Below are positions 43,224-54,140 of a DNA stretch of 64,000 nucleotides, piece by piece (within the stretch, counting starts at the first letter, position 1; each line of letters begins with the position of its first letter). Source of the stretch: Isoetes taiwanensis (Eukaryota; Streptophyta; Lycopodiopsida; Isoetales; Isoetaceae). Where the stretch lies: positions 3,311,339 through 3,375,338 of the forward strand of contig JAJEKV010000025.1 of assembly GCA_021234155.1 (NCBI GenBank). Reading direction: 5' to 3'. Position numbers and translations under genes: made by a program. The notes under the pieces are model-generated. The model worked only from the letters and a program-made list of their open reading frames with translations, was not told where the DNA came from and did not search any database.

Positions 43224-44033
43224 GCTGCAGTAAAGAAAGTCCGCTTAACAAAAAGTTAGTTAGTTAGTTAGTTAGCTATTAAATGAATATTACAGTCATT
43301 CCTAGTATAAATTTGCTACAATCTGATACCTGGATTTCTTCTTCAGAACTTTACTTTTGGAACACCAAAAGTGAAACAAACATACTGGGTTCCTGCAGTG
43401 AAGGATACCCAGTTTACATTCTATGCATAAAGACGCATAACAGAAAAGGCTCTTGATAAAAAATGTAGACTTCCCAATATGCATTTTAAGCAGAAACCAT
43501 AAAATAAAAAAGCTTCAAAAACCTCCAGCAAACATGTAATAACGATGTCTAAAAAATAGTATGCCAAGTCTCAAGCTTTCATCGTGTGTTGATAAGAAGA
43601 TCATTATGTGGTATACATGCGAGTTTTATGTGTCCTATATATACATATAAAATATGCGACATCTTGCAGATGAGCCATGCATACAAAATACTTCACATGA
43701 CAAAAGATGATTGCATGCATGTGAGAAATATTGACAGAGCACAGGTTTTAAGAAAGCCAATTATTCATTGGCGTGAAAAGCAATCATGGCTTTAAGAGAT
43801 CATAATATGTAAAATCAGGTGAAAGCTCCTTCAGGGTTGTAAAATTACAGAAAACATAGTTCCGTCCTTCCAGTGTTCTAAGAATCATATAATTTCATGC
43901 CCAAATTTTAATGGGCTTAAAAAGCCCAGGAAGTTCAAGCAACCAAGGAAGAAAGAAAGAAAGGAAGCAAAACCCAGATTTGTAAAAGAGACAGAACTAA
44001 GAAAGAAAGGGAAGCTGAGTTAGGCGCCATACC

Positions 44034-44081
44034 TCAGAGTTGAGCGACCATTCCATGAAGGATTCCTTGAAGGGCTCCATC
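44034..44081 (-). CDS. Possible first exon of the same unknown gene
   Basis: ATG 44081 gives 16 codons MEPFKESFMEWSLNSE, then a good donor GAG/GTATGG. Purine-rich leader-like sequence lies on both sides. Association with 42912-43223 is inferred from strand and spacing only. Confidence 0.25.
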   Translation of the reverse strand, partial: DGALQGILHGMVAQL

Positions 44082-44099
44082 TTGTAAACGTACCCTATT

Positions 44100-45480
44100 C
44101 AACGACGTGGATGCCACCTCATTTACAAATTCTCCGATATTTTTTGAGCCACATTCAACTTGACCCAGTCACATGTCATATGTCATTATGTGAATCCAAA
44201 TGTGATTCTAAAAAAAGGAGATGGGCAGCCTCCATTGGCAATGGTGTTTCACTCCGGGCCTCCAATATTTGCCGTATTAAACTCGGAGGTGGGAATCCAA
44301 ATTTTTTCCGCATGTGGCTACTCTTTCAATTCCCAAATGCTAGGACTGAAGCAAACCTACAAGTGATATGATATTAAGTAGATCCCAACTCTATATTAGT
44401 GTCTCACCAATATGGTGTGGATAGTATATATTATCAATTGTTGAAATTTTAAAGTGGCAAACCCTAGTGCATCAACACCTTGTTTTAATTTGAATTTTGA
44501 AGAGTTACTAGGAAAATAAGATGCCATCACAAAATTCCATGTATACAAACTACATTTATGGTCGGTGGCATTTGGTGTGACATGCTTTAAATCATATCAC
44601 AACAAATCTTCCTCTTGCCACTATTTTTAGATCATGTCTGTTGTTGTCTGGTTTGAGCAATATTCAAGCATTTCATGCATTTATAGCTTATAGCCCATGT
44701 TTGGGGTTTCAACACATTTGTAAAGGTTGAGAAAGTTGAGATCACAATGATAGTCTTATGCTTTTAGTCAAAGTTCGGGAAGCATCACAATTTGAGGATA
44801 AATTTGGCTGTGCTAGACCTATGCGATCATTTGCTTCATTTTCCTTTCTCTCTTTATAGTCTTTCCATATTCTCCATGATCCCATTTTTAGCCTCCGTTT
44901 GCATCAAAAACCATGTCAAATGTCATGTCATCATGACACGTGTTCATCCAATTTGTTATGTCATCTCGGCACTTAGACCAAAAAGTCATGAAATCCAAAG
45001 ATTTGCAAAAATGACTTTGAAATCAATGCCACATCACCAAAATGGTGGCGTCACTGATTTAGTCACCAAAATTGCCATGTCACTTATGTTTGACCTTAAA
45101 TTTCCTAAAGGTGAAAATTCTACGGTCTATTCTGTAAAAAATATTTTTTCCGTGTTATTTCCACCTCATATTTTTCCCACTGCAGTATCCAATTGCCACC
45201 TCATTTGCCAAACTTTGCCATCTCACTTTTTGTTTTGCCACATCATTGTCGAGTCATCTTATTTTTCTGTATATTTGCAAAAACCAAAAAGACAAAAAAA
45301 GGGGGGAAAATAGTAGCCTCAAGTAATTTTGAGGTTAGCATATCCAATATTTTCCACATTTCCTCCTCCATATTTAGTATAGGTTTGGATTGCTGCTCCC
45401 CAATATTCTATAAGCAACTATCTTCGAAATGAGAAGGTCTATACCAAGATTTTCGGACCTTTTGGCTCGAATCATGTTCA
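44100..45480. other. No gene seen
   Basis: A+T-rich DNA with repeated ATGTCAT/CCACCTCAT-type motifs around 44900-45260. The plus-strand ORF 44792-45313 has no recognisable domain and low-complexity ends. Confidence 0.35.
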
Positions 45481-45531
45481 AATTCATAAGGACTTGAAAC
45501 CACGATTCCATTATTTTGAAATTATTCCATC

Positions 45532-47900
45532 ATTTTGAAATCCACCACTCCACATGCACCTTATTTCTGTTAGGGTTATTAGCTTCCTTACAAACGCTCG
45601 AGATGGTATACCCTAACCAAATAGGATAAGTATCTTCATCTGATGGCCTGACGATCAAATATTGGCCATCCTTAAAATCCATCTTAGGATCATATAGAGC
45701 AAGTCCATAATACTTGGGACGCTCTTTTCTAGGTCCAACATAGTGCTCTTTTTCCTCTTTCACCTCCTCTTCAGTCTCCTCTGTCATCAAGTGGATCGGC
45801 TGCTGATCAGATTGAAATTGACCATGGTCGAGCCTCCATCGACTTTGAGGTAGCCAATCCTCTCGAAGGACACTACTACTTGTGTCCAAACTCCCTAAAG
45901 TATATGAACTTCATTCCAATAATTTACATATGTGTTTATCTGCTAAGGATTTCTCCATAGTTCGTTCACAGTCCTTCGCTTCTCCCTAATGGTTTCATAG
46001 CTTTAGGCTCTCCCGTCGGCACCATTGATTCACGTGCCACATCCTCTTTCTAAATCAATATACTCTTATCTTTCGGTTTCCACACAGGATCTCCAGCCCT
46101 CATCTTGTATTGCATTATTGGCTTTCCATTTTTCACCTAAAACCTAAATTGCAATGGAGCACTATGCCCAATAAGATCTTCACGAGCATAACCCTCCATG
46201 AACTCTTTCCAGTCGGGGACTTCTTGTATCAATGAACCAATAGGAGGAGGTGAAGAACACTGCTTAAATAGCTCCAAAAACCTTGGATAGGTGGTGACAT
46301 CACTTTTCTGCAATTTGATCCTATAATGCCCAAACATTGCATCAATGTCTTCGTGAGTGTTGGCCAGGCATCAAGTAACCAATATAGACCATTTCAAACA
46401 CTCCAACCCATGTAAGATACGACAAGTATGCAAATAAGTATCTAGTTTTATTCTGGCCAGCACAATTGTCAAGTTGCAAGAGTAGCTTCTTGGGTAGTCG
46501 GTGCCCCGGTATTGGGTTCACATGAATTGAAGATGCTGGCCCATTCATCCTTCCTATGGTCAAATCCTCTAGTTTCATGGGAGCAGTGTCATGCAATGCC
46601 TTGAAGAGATGTTGCAATGGCTTACAAGCATGAACATCTGCATTAAAACCATGTTCTAAATCGCGCAATGCTTTTGCAATGCTACCAACATGGAAGTTTG
46701 GACCATCACCCCATAATTCTAATGTAAAATGGCCGTGATGCACTGCTCCCTGACCTTGAGTTATGAATCCAGCTAGTAATATTTGCAATGGGAAAGACCT
46801 TGCAACAGACTTTAGCCCTAAATTGAGGCAAACAGGTTTTTTGTTGATCCATCTTGTCATGAATGATGCATAGAAAATTCTCTGGTTTCATTGTAGACAA
46901 GCATCTCCATATCCAGTATGTTGATCAACATGACATTTGCTCCATCGTGTGAATTTTCATTTCCTTCTGAACCGCTGATCTTTCCACCTCAAGCTTCGAC
47001 TTCTCGAGCTTATCTAACAAATCCACGCATATATTATACTTTGAGAAGTTGTTATATTGCATTCTTTTGACATCTGAAAAATGCTTACTCCAGAGCTTGC
47101 TGAAGGCTGATTGTGAAATCTTGCCCACACCCATTTCCTCTAGAAGATTGTTGATCATTTGTAAAATCACTTTTTGTGTGAGGCAACATTTTAATCACTT
47201 TCCTGCATCCCTCTTCATCAATCGCACTTTTGTGAGACATACTCTTAGCATGATAGTTAACAAACTTCTCAAATAAACTCTGAGTTGCAAGCACCCTGGA
47301 GGTTGTCCTCGCCTTTCCCTGATTACTATGCCAACCTATTTGGGCCCCCCTCTTTTGGTTTCGCCTTAATCTCCACCATGTAGAGGTTGATATACCTAGT
47401 ATGGTTGTCACTGCACTGTTGTATATCTATTTCCCACTAATAGAAAATCCCCTATTCCTGACATCAGGTGATGGCCCAAATGCATGTTCTATGATGTTGT
47501 AAATATAAGTTTTTCTAGCATTATGAGTTTCTCCTTGTAGGTTGATCTGGCTTCCACGAGTTCTTTCACTGTGAATCTACCAAAGCAGTTGTTGGTGCAG
47601 CCACAATCCCCCCTCTGATGGCTTGCATCATCTCTTCACTGCAGTTGTTAGTATCTTTCACAGTCTGAACCTTTTCCTGCCTCTTCTTCCTCTTCAAGAA
47701 GTTGTAGGCCCTTCTTTCTCGTAGGATACATCCATAGGATGTATGGAAGGAATGTCATTTTCATCCACCACTACATTATTTTCTCCAACACGCTCAGTTC
47801 TTTGAAGTAACCCTTTTCCTATTATCTCGATAGAGTCCACTGGTCAGAGCAACAAGGCTGGCAACTCTAAACTACTATTGATATTATTGCAAGCATAAAA
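45532..47900 (-). pseudogene. DUF7869-type gene, probably transposon-derived, decayed
   Basis: Minus-strand fragments follow the order of a plant protein family carrying DUF7869. First is a Cys-rich start (DCGCTNNCFGRFTVKELVEA, 47650-47560). Next comes TTILGISTSTWWRLRRNQKR (47411 on), a CxxC-poor linker with ICVDLLDKLEKSKLEVERSA (47040-46990), and ENFLCIIHDKMDQQKT. The core follows: GDGPNFHVGSIAKALRDLEH and LLLQLDNCAGQNKTRYLFAY (46480-46430). The usual GHTHEDID motif is at 46370-46340, where one extra base shifts the frame (read as GQHSRRH). After it come MFGHYRIKLQKSDVTTYP and a C-terminal YPIWLGYTI block. Several stops and frame changes mean it is a pseudogene. The D-rich core suggests a nuclease/transposase origin, which is inference. 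Confidence 0.6.
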
Positions 47901-49320
47901 GTGTTTGTTCTTCAGCTCAACACTGAAGTTATGAAGCTTTTTTTGAAGAAATGGAGACTCCCCACTGATGATGCAAATTCACTTTCTCATCCTTCCATGT
48001 TAATCTGGAAACTACTATTCTTCTTTCCTCGTTAGCACCAGCTGGGTTTTTAATATTTTCTGCATTTGCTTCAGATGGCGGCTCACTCTAATTTGCATAT
48101 TGCTGCCCTTAAGTCGTCCAACATGTGGAATGGGAAGAAGTGGAAGTAACCACATTTGAGTAAGGGCGCATATGAATTTCACACAGAGTCTCTTGCTTAG
48201 AGAGGTTGGGAGGATAGACACGCTGGCTAGGAAACACAGTTTTATGATGAATAACAATTGACTGATGCATGGTGGTTTCTTTGTTTCGACTGACTTTTTT
48301 TTATATTTTATATTGCTTGCACGTTTTGTGTCGAGAAATTGATATGAAATTTTTTGTTTTGCATGAGGTAAAGTGCTATGGGAAAATAAATGTGGAAAAT
48401 GTTCTAGAAAAGGGAAAAAAAAGAGAGTTTGAAATGGACGTGGAAAATTTGTGTGTGTGTGGGGGCTTGTCATTTGTTTGCTTTCTTGTATCTGCATCAT
48501 ACATGGGATTAGTCCCTTCTTTTTAAGGTCGCCAGGCCTTATGGTATATGCGCTACCGTAAGGAATTTGATTCCCCTAGCCTGCTTTTTATTTTGATGCT
48601 ATTTCTTTTGTATATAGGTTTCTTCTGTTGCAAGCTGAGTTTGGAGCGTAATGTCTAGCCTACTTATATTTAGTTTTGGACCACAGACATTATATTCAAG
48701 ATGGTCAACTATATATTTAAGGTGTGATTGACCCTAAATTATAGAATTGAATTAAACTGAATTGATTTTTATCGTCCGCAAGACCAATTGGCCTATGGGA
48801 CCTATTTTTATAGAGCCAGGTAAGCATTTGACCCCGTTAAACATATTGATTGCCGTTAAATATATTAGCAAATGGCTAGGATCTTAGATCTTGGCACATG
48901 ATCTATTTTAGATTGAAGTATACGTCAATCCTAGGGCTGATATTAACAATGATGCCAATAATGTGCAAGATATTGTACAATCTTACTATGATGTATGAAA
49001 TCAGCCATTAGAGTTATACAATATGCATATGCAACCTTCAAGCTTGACATACAAATAAGGATAAAAATATGTAGATTGTGAATCCAAGAACTAAAGGCTC
49101 CGCCCATTCAAGCTTGGAATTGTATGTAGATTGTAAATTCGGAAAATTTTTGCTTTATTGAATCAGCCATGATCTTGTACCTTCCTAAGGCTGAGATTCC
49201 ACTGCCGGAAGGGGTATTTAACTCTGTGGCATCAAATGCCATAAACCTAAACTACCATAGCCAGATGCATATGATTCCACTACGGCAAAGGCAGTTGTTC
49301 CACAAAAAATCTCTTCCGTA
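47901..49320. other. No gene seen
   Basis: Contains T-rich segments (48290-48310), a GTGTGTGTGG run near 48450, and a weak tRNA-like stretch at 48541-48590 (GGTATATGCGC ... GGAATTTGATTCCCC). The minus ORF 48015-48500 is low-complexity and unsupported. Confidence 0.35.
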
Positions 49321-49326
49321 TACAGG

Positions 49327-49395
49327 AATGGCAATCTACTTGCCATCCCTGGGATGGAAACAGGGCGACGCGCTTATGGCAAGTAGATTGCCATT
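49327..49395. repeat. Perfect 20-bp inverted repeat (stem-loop)
   Basis: AATGGCAATCTACTTGCCAT at 49327-49346 is the exact reverse complement of 49376-49395. The 29-base loop has its own CCCTG/CAGGG pairing. A second small palindrome TGCATTCC/GGAATGCA follows at about 49421-49443. No ORF supports coding; it may be a MITE core or a hairpin RNA source. Confidence 0.85.
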
Positions 49396-50294
49396 GCTGC
49401 AACGTGAAGAACAGGGAGGTGCATTCCAACCCACCGGAATGCAGGGTAAAAGCTCGGAATGTAGGGTAAAGATCTAGAAGAATGCGAGGTAAAGATCCAG
49501 AATGCCGGGTAGAAGAATCGCGAGATCACTTTATTTTTTTCTGGTAACATTCTTGTAAAAGAATCGCGCCACGTGGCAAGGCGCTATTGGCGGATAAGAG
49601 TGGAATGCACCTACCTGTTTTTTACGTTAGTCTGATTCGTGGCAAGATCTGGAGAGGGGTAATTGTTTCTGGTGCGAAGGGCCGGGAGGATTCCCCTGAC
49701 AGTTAATCGATTTTTTTTAGCGTACACATCATCTTCCAAAGCAAAACCCGATGCTTAATTGCCGCTGTTAGTGGAATCAGAGAAAACAACGGAAGTTTTA
49801 AATCGTTCATTTGGATTGGTCAGCTTCTAACTTCCGAATCTCACCCTAAGTTGCATACGCTTTAGAACTCAACCTTTAGAACTCAACCTAGTCATGATTG
49901 GTAGAGCTTCTAAATAGTACGTGCACAATAGGCTGGAACACGTGGATTCACTGTTGCCACAGATTAACCGCGCAAATGTGCATTCAGTGAGCTAACTAAT
50001 GTACACTTGCTTTACCTTTTTGCATACAGAAATTCTTTAGGTGGATTTAAGTGAACATTGATAGAACTATCACCTTTGTTTGACAATTCCGAACTATAGA
50101 AAATGTCATAAGCATCTTCAAAAATCACTAAATAGATTTGAAAATGATTTACAATAATGGCGAAGAGAAGAATGATTTTCCAAGGATATTAATTACAATT
50201 CAATATTTACTATAGCATGACAAGGTGTGCTTCCATGCACTCAGGCAATGCAATTTGTTGAAATTATAACCCACCTCCTCAAGGACACCTTTGG

Positions 50295-53200
50295 TCAATG
50301 TGCACTAACGAGGAACGGATGTTGACAAACTCCACATTCTACTGTTTGTGTCCCAGATTTGGGTACTTGAACCTGACAATAAATGCAGTCATATTAGATG
50401 AGCAGATTTTGAATCTAAGTGACCCAAAAAGGAAGGGAACCACACAAACCTGAAGGTGAACGGTACATGTGGGACAAGCTACTTCCCGCATGTTTGGTCC
50501 TGACTCAGGAATTTGCTGACCTGATCGTCCACTTGAATTTCTTGCCTCTGAATTCTGGCCTGAGGAACCACAATTTGGGCAGCGGTTTTTATTACCAGTC
50601 ACAAGTGAGATATTCCCACACTTGTTGCAATTTAAGACGGACATTTGACCAGATTTCCCGGAGTCAGCACCCACCGAGCTCCCAGAATTTCCTTTCTTTG
50701 AAGCATTCCTCTCCATTTCCTCCTGTTAAAATTAATAATGAGCCAGTTCACATATGACACTTCCAAAAAGTTCAGATAGGTTGAGTTGTTACTTGAAGCT
50801 TCTTTGCAAGATCCTCATGGCTGCGCAAAATAGAAGATGATTTACTACTAGTTTCCATGTTGGCAAGCCTCTGAGTCACCTCTGCCTGATACACATGACA
50901 TAGATGTCAGAATTCTCTGCATCCTAGTTATTGAACAAACTTTTGAAGGATGCCAACTTTATAATTCCCAGATTTTTATGGAAAGAAACAAGGACGCATG
51001 AAGATGTCACTGAGACTTGTCGTATTTTAGCATATTGATCACGTCCATATTGAGAGTTGCATATAATAGTTTTTGCACCAAGAGGACTTCCAAAAACAAT
51101 TCTGAACATACCAAACAGCGGTCACAGACACGAACTGGTTGTGAATCTGGCTCATTGTTCAATGCAGTCCTTCCACGGGTGCATTTGTCACAGAAAATGT
51201 CGCCGCAATTTCTGCAATGGTGCTGCAACCAAGAAATAGATAAAACCACTTGCACTAATTCATGAAATAGTAACATTGTTTTTACCCTTCGAAGAAATGC
51301 TCCAAAATCAGAATCACATGCTGTGCACTTTGTAACTGCTTCATCGGGAACCTGGAAGAGAGAAAAATGACTAGGTACACAATTGGATCTTAATACACAT
51401 TTCAAGCGGCACAAAAGGACAACAAATACCTACCCAATGTTGCTTCTCTTCAACAGTCAAGGGCTTGGTTTTTAAAGCCATCCATTCTGCAAATGACGAC
51501 TTTTTCTGTGCAGACTCAGATGTTTCTACAGTACTACTAGATTGTTTACTGGATTCTCCCATGAAATCTTTGCCAACCATCTCACAAACCTGGGTTAAGA
51601 AAGAGGTTATCTCTCAGCTGATAACCATTACCTAATAAACAACATCCCAAAGTTTATGCAAATCTGACCTGTACACATGCTGCAGTGAGTGTATCAAGTA
51701 TGGCAGTACTCGTGTAGCTACTAGCTTGAAGTCTTATTCGACGTTGCTCTACATCTACAGAGCTCTTTGCCCAGAATGTGAATATTGAGGTGTCACTTAC
51801 CTGTCAAGAAAAGAAAACTCCCGTCAAAAGTTAACTAAAATTTCACCCTTTTTCAACAACATAGCGCTTGTTAAGCAACTACACATCAGCAATGATGTAT
51901 TCTCAAGCCTCAGCTTGTTTCACAAAAGAATTTCAGGTTCAACCCTGCAAATGAATAGACTACATAGGTCTCTCCCTTTCTTTTAAACGCTCTACTTTTT
52001 CTGCAGCAATTTTCCTTTCCATTGCACAAGTCCTTATAGTCCTTGTACTACTCTCATAATCAAATTGCAGCTGGACAGTGCATGATAGTTTTGCATCAGG
52101 CATCCAGCCCAAAAATGAAGCATATGGGTGCAGGATATAATGCACATGCATAAGGAAAGAGATCCTTGCAAAGCTTCAATCCATCCTATTGAACAACAGA
52201 GATAAACAATGTCTCGATATATGTGTGAATAAAATAATCACCTCCCACTTCGTAATAGTATCTAGAGGATATATTCTTATTGTCTTGTTTGTATTTGGAG
52301 AGAGTAACCGTACACCATCCAGCCCAATCTGCATTCATGTAAGAGTACAAAACAAAGTCAGGTAAACCAGGTAGAGTCTCCACTATAGTAAAGCTAGAAA
52401 CACAAGACGTGGTGCAGGAAACACTGAGGCATATGATCAACGGGAAAAAAGACCACTCAGTAGTTCAATAAGATTTGACAGAGAAGAAGAAACCGTGACA
52501 TACACAATGAGACCTCCTCCATGTTCTCTTTTCAGCAAGTTAATTTTACTATGATGCACAAGTTCAACATGAATCAATTGAAATGTAGGAGACCTGGCAA
52601 ATGACATCGGTTGGTGGATCAGAATAACTTGATTCTGATAACAATTTCACTCGATATTTCTGCACTCCATTTCCACTGACAGTTGTGTCAACTTTAGGTG
52701 TTGCTCTTGTAATTTTCTCCCCAGTAGAACTGCCTAGACCCCAGGAATTGGAACCGGTACCACGAGAACCATATGGCTCAGACTGGCCCCCATCATACCT
52801 GTATACGCCTTCAGACTCCGAACTACCACCATATCCCTGCCCGTATGCTCCCAGCAGCTGGTCTCCACCTGCTCTATCGTAATTCTTTGGCTGGTAATAT
52901 CCCCCATCGTTGTGGCCATAGTCTTGGTCATAACTTCTATATGTTTGTGGTGCCCCTCTCATAAAATCACCTTGATAATTGCCTTCTGGATATCCTCCAC
53001 TCGGTACTGGAGGCATGGGGGATCCATATCCTGCAGGCTGCGGTTGCGGAGCAGATGGCGGTGGTGGGATCTGCATTTGTGGAGGCATAACATGACCTGA
53101 AGAAACTAATGGAGATGCAGATCTACCGGAAGGAGGAGCAGGTGCCTCGTATGAAGCATAAGAACCAAAAGAAGGGTGAGCTGGAGGCGCGGCAGGGGAT

Positions 53201-53616
53201 GTACCATAATTAAAACCCAAATCATAACCTGGGTCCGCAGCAGGCAAGGAAGGTGCTGCTGGAGCATAGGGATGAGATGGTGCTACCTGATTATTATGGA
53301 ATTGGGTTTGACCTGGTGTAAAATCGGAATAGTTGGGAGCGCCAAAAGAAGAATAAGGGGCAGGAGGCACAGCACCAGAATAGGATGGAACTGGACCATA
53401 ATTCATGGGTGGAACAGCAGGGGCAGAAGCAGGGGAAGGAAGAGAAGAAGGCACTTGGGGAGGAGGGAAGGATCCTGAACTAGGGTATGAATAATCAGAA
53501 GAAACAGAAGGAATTGAAGTAAAATCTGAGGTATAGTATGCACCAGGTGCTCCCGCTGCTGCTGCTGGTTGTGCTACATGAGCTTGAGACTGCCCAAACT
53601 GAACGCCGGAGTGCAT
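50295..53616 (-). CDS. FREE1: FREE1/FYVE1, plant FYVE-domain ESCRT protein (9 exons, 672 aa)
   Basis: Exons on the minus strand: 53616-52594, 52328-52242, 51800-51669, 51589-51434, 51351-51286, 51222-51112, 50885-50793, 50722-50450, 50372-50295. All are phase 0 with GT-AG introns. Residues 1-300 are Pro/Gly/Tyr-rich and include a PSAP motif (187-190), the kind used to bind VPS23. Residues about 310-415 form a PH-like region (YRVKLLSESS ... IGLDGVRLLSPNTNKTIRIY). The FYVE finger spans exons 5-6 (KCTACDSDFG, then RRHHCRNCGDIFCDKC), with the PI3P-binding R-HHCRNCG core intact. A coiled coil and a C-terminal CPTC/CGVC zinc ribbon ending PFLVSAH follow. In Arabidopsis FREE1 acts on endosomes in multivesicular body formation, vacuolar sorting and autophagy. 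The protein is longer than the roughly 600 aa of Arabidopsis. The exon 1 donor is a weak GTCTCC. The ORF at 51960-52151 is intronic. Confidence 0.95.
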
Positions 53617-53645
53617 GATGGAAGGGAGTCGCCTGCTTCGTTGCT

Positions 53646-53699
53646 CTAGAAAATTGGTGCCCTATTATGCGATCCACCTAACCTTTTTTCGACCACCAT
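53646..53699 (-). promoter_or_regulatory. Possible short uORF in the FREE1 leader
   Basis: An ATG at 53699, in CCATGG context, opens 17 codons ending in TAG at 53646-53648, about 30 bases before the FREE1 ATG. Whether it is transcribed depends on the unmapped transcription start. Confidence 0.3.
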
Positions 53700-53812
53700 G
53701 GAACTCCCCTGGTAGCATTCCTACGTGGCAGATGATTGCCCTTTGGAGGTTGCCATAGAGGCTTCGCGCCAATAACTTCTCACACATCCATTCACAAGCC
53801 AAACACTTGACA

Positions 53813-54140
53813 AGGTAAGGTTATCGGTAGGCTGTACGTCCGAGGCCGATATTTGGCACGTAAGGCCGAGGCCCGCTGGGGCCGAAGGCCGGGCCGAGGC
53901 CTTAGAGCCGGTTCACATGCAATGAAGGCGCCATCACCATCATGTAAAAAGGCTCACCCTTTTACATGGACCATCGCCTGCCATCACCGATTATTAGCAC
54001 AGGGCAAAACAGGGCCCCTCTCCGACGATGGTTGCATGTGAACCCAGCCTTATGTGCCAAATATCTGGCCGAGGACGTACAACCGAGGCCACACACTTTT
54101 GGTTATCGGCCAAGGCGAAGACCGATAACCACCTTATCGG
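53813..54140. mobile_element. Foldback MITE upstream of FREE1
   Basis: Long imperfect inverted repeats. Left arm 53820-53930 has GGTTATCGGT, TGTACGTCC, GATATTTGGCAC and GGTTCACATGCAA. The right arm 54020-54130 carries the same words in reverse complement and order. A central palindrome is around CATGTAAAAAGG/CCTTTTTACATG-like text (53940-53970). It is locally very G+C-rich. It begins about 200 bases upstream of the FREE1 start codon, so it may lie in the promoter. Exact ends and target duplication are unclear. Confidence 0.7.

Noticed and set aside
48015-48500. 161-codon minus-strand ORF
   Set aside because: F/L/S/K-rich low-complexity translation without motifs or gene signals.
48541-48590. 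tRNA-like stretch with GGTATATGCGC and GGAATTTGATTCCCC
   Set aside because: Poor fit to both boxes and no cloverleaf; too weak to annotate as a gene or SINE.
51960-52151. ORF with an EKVERLKERER helix between FREE1 exons 2 and 3
   Set aside because: Exons on both sides join in frame without it, so it is intronic.
52685-53478. Plus-strand ORFs opposite FREE1 exon 1
   Set aside because: Shadows of the low-complexity Pro/Gly/Tyr-rich coding strand.
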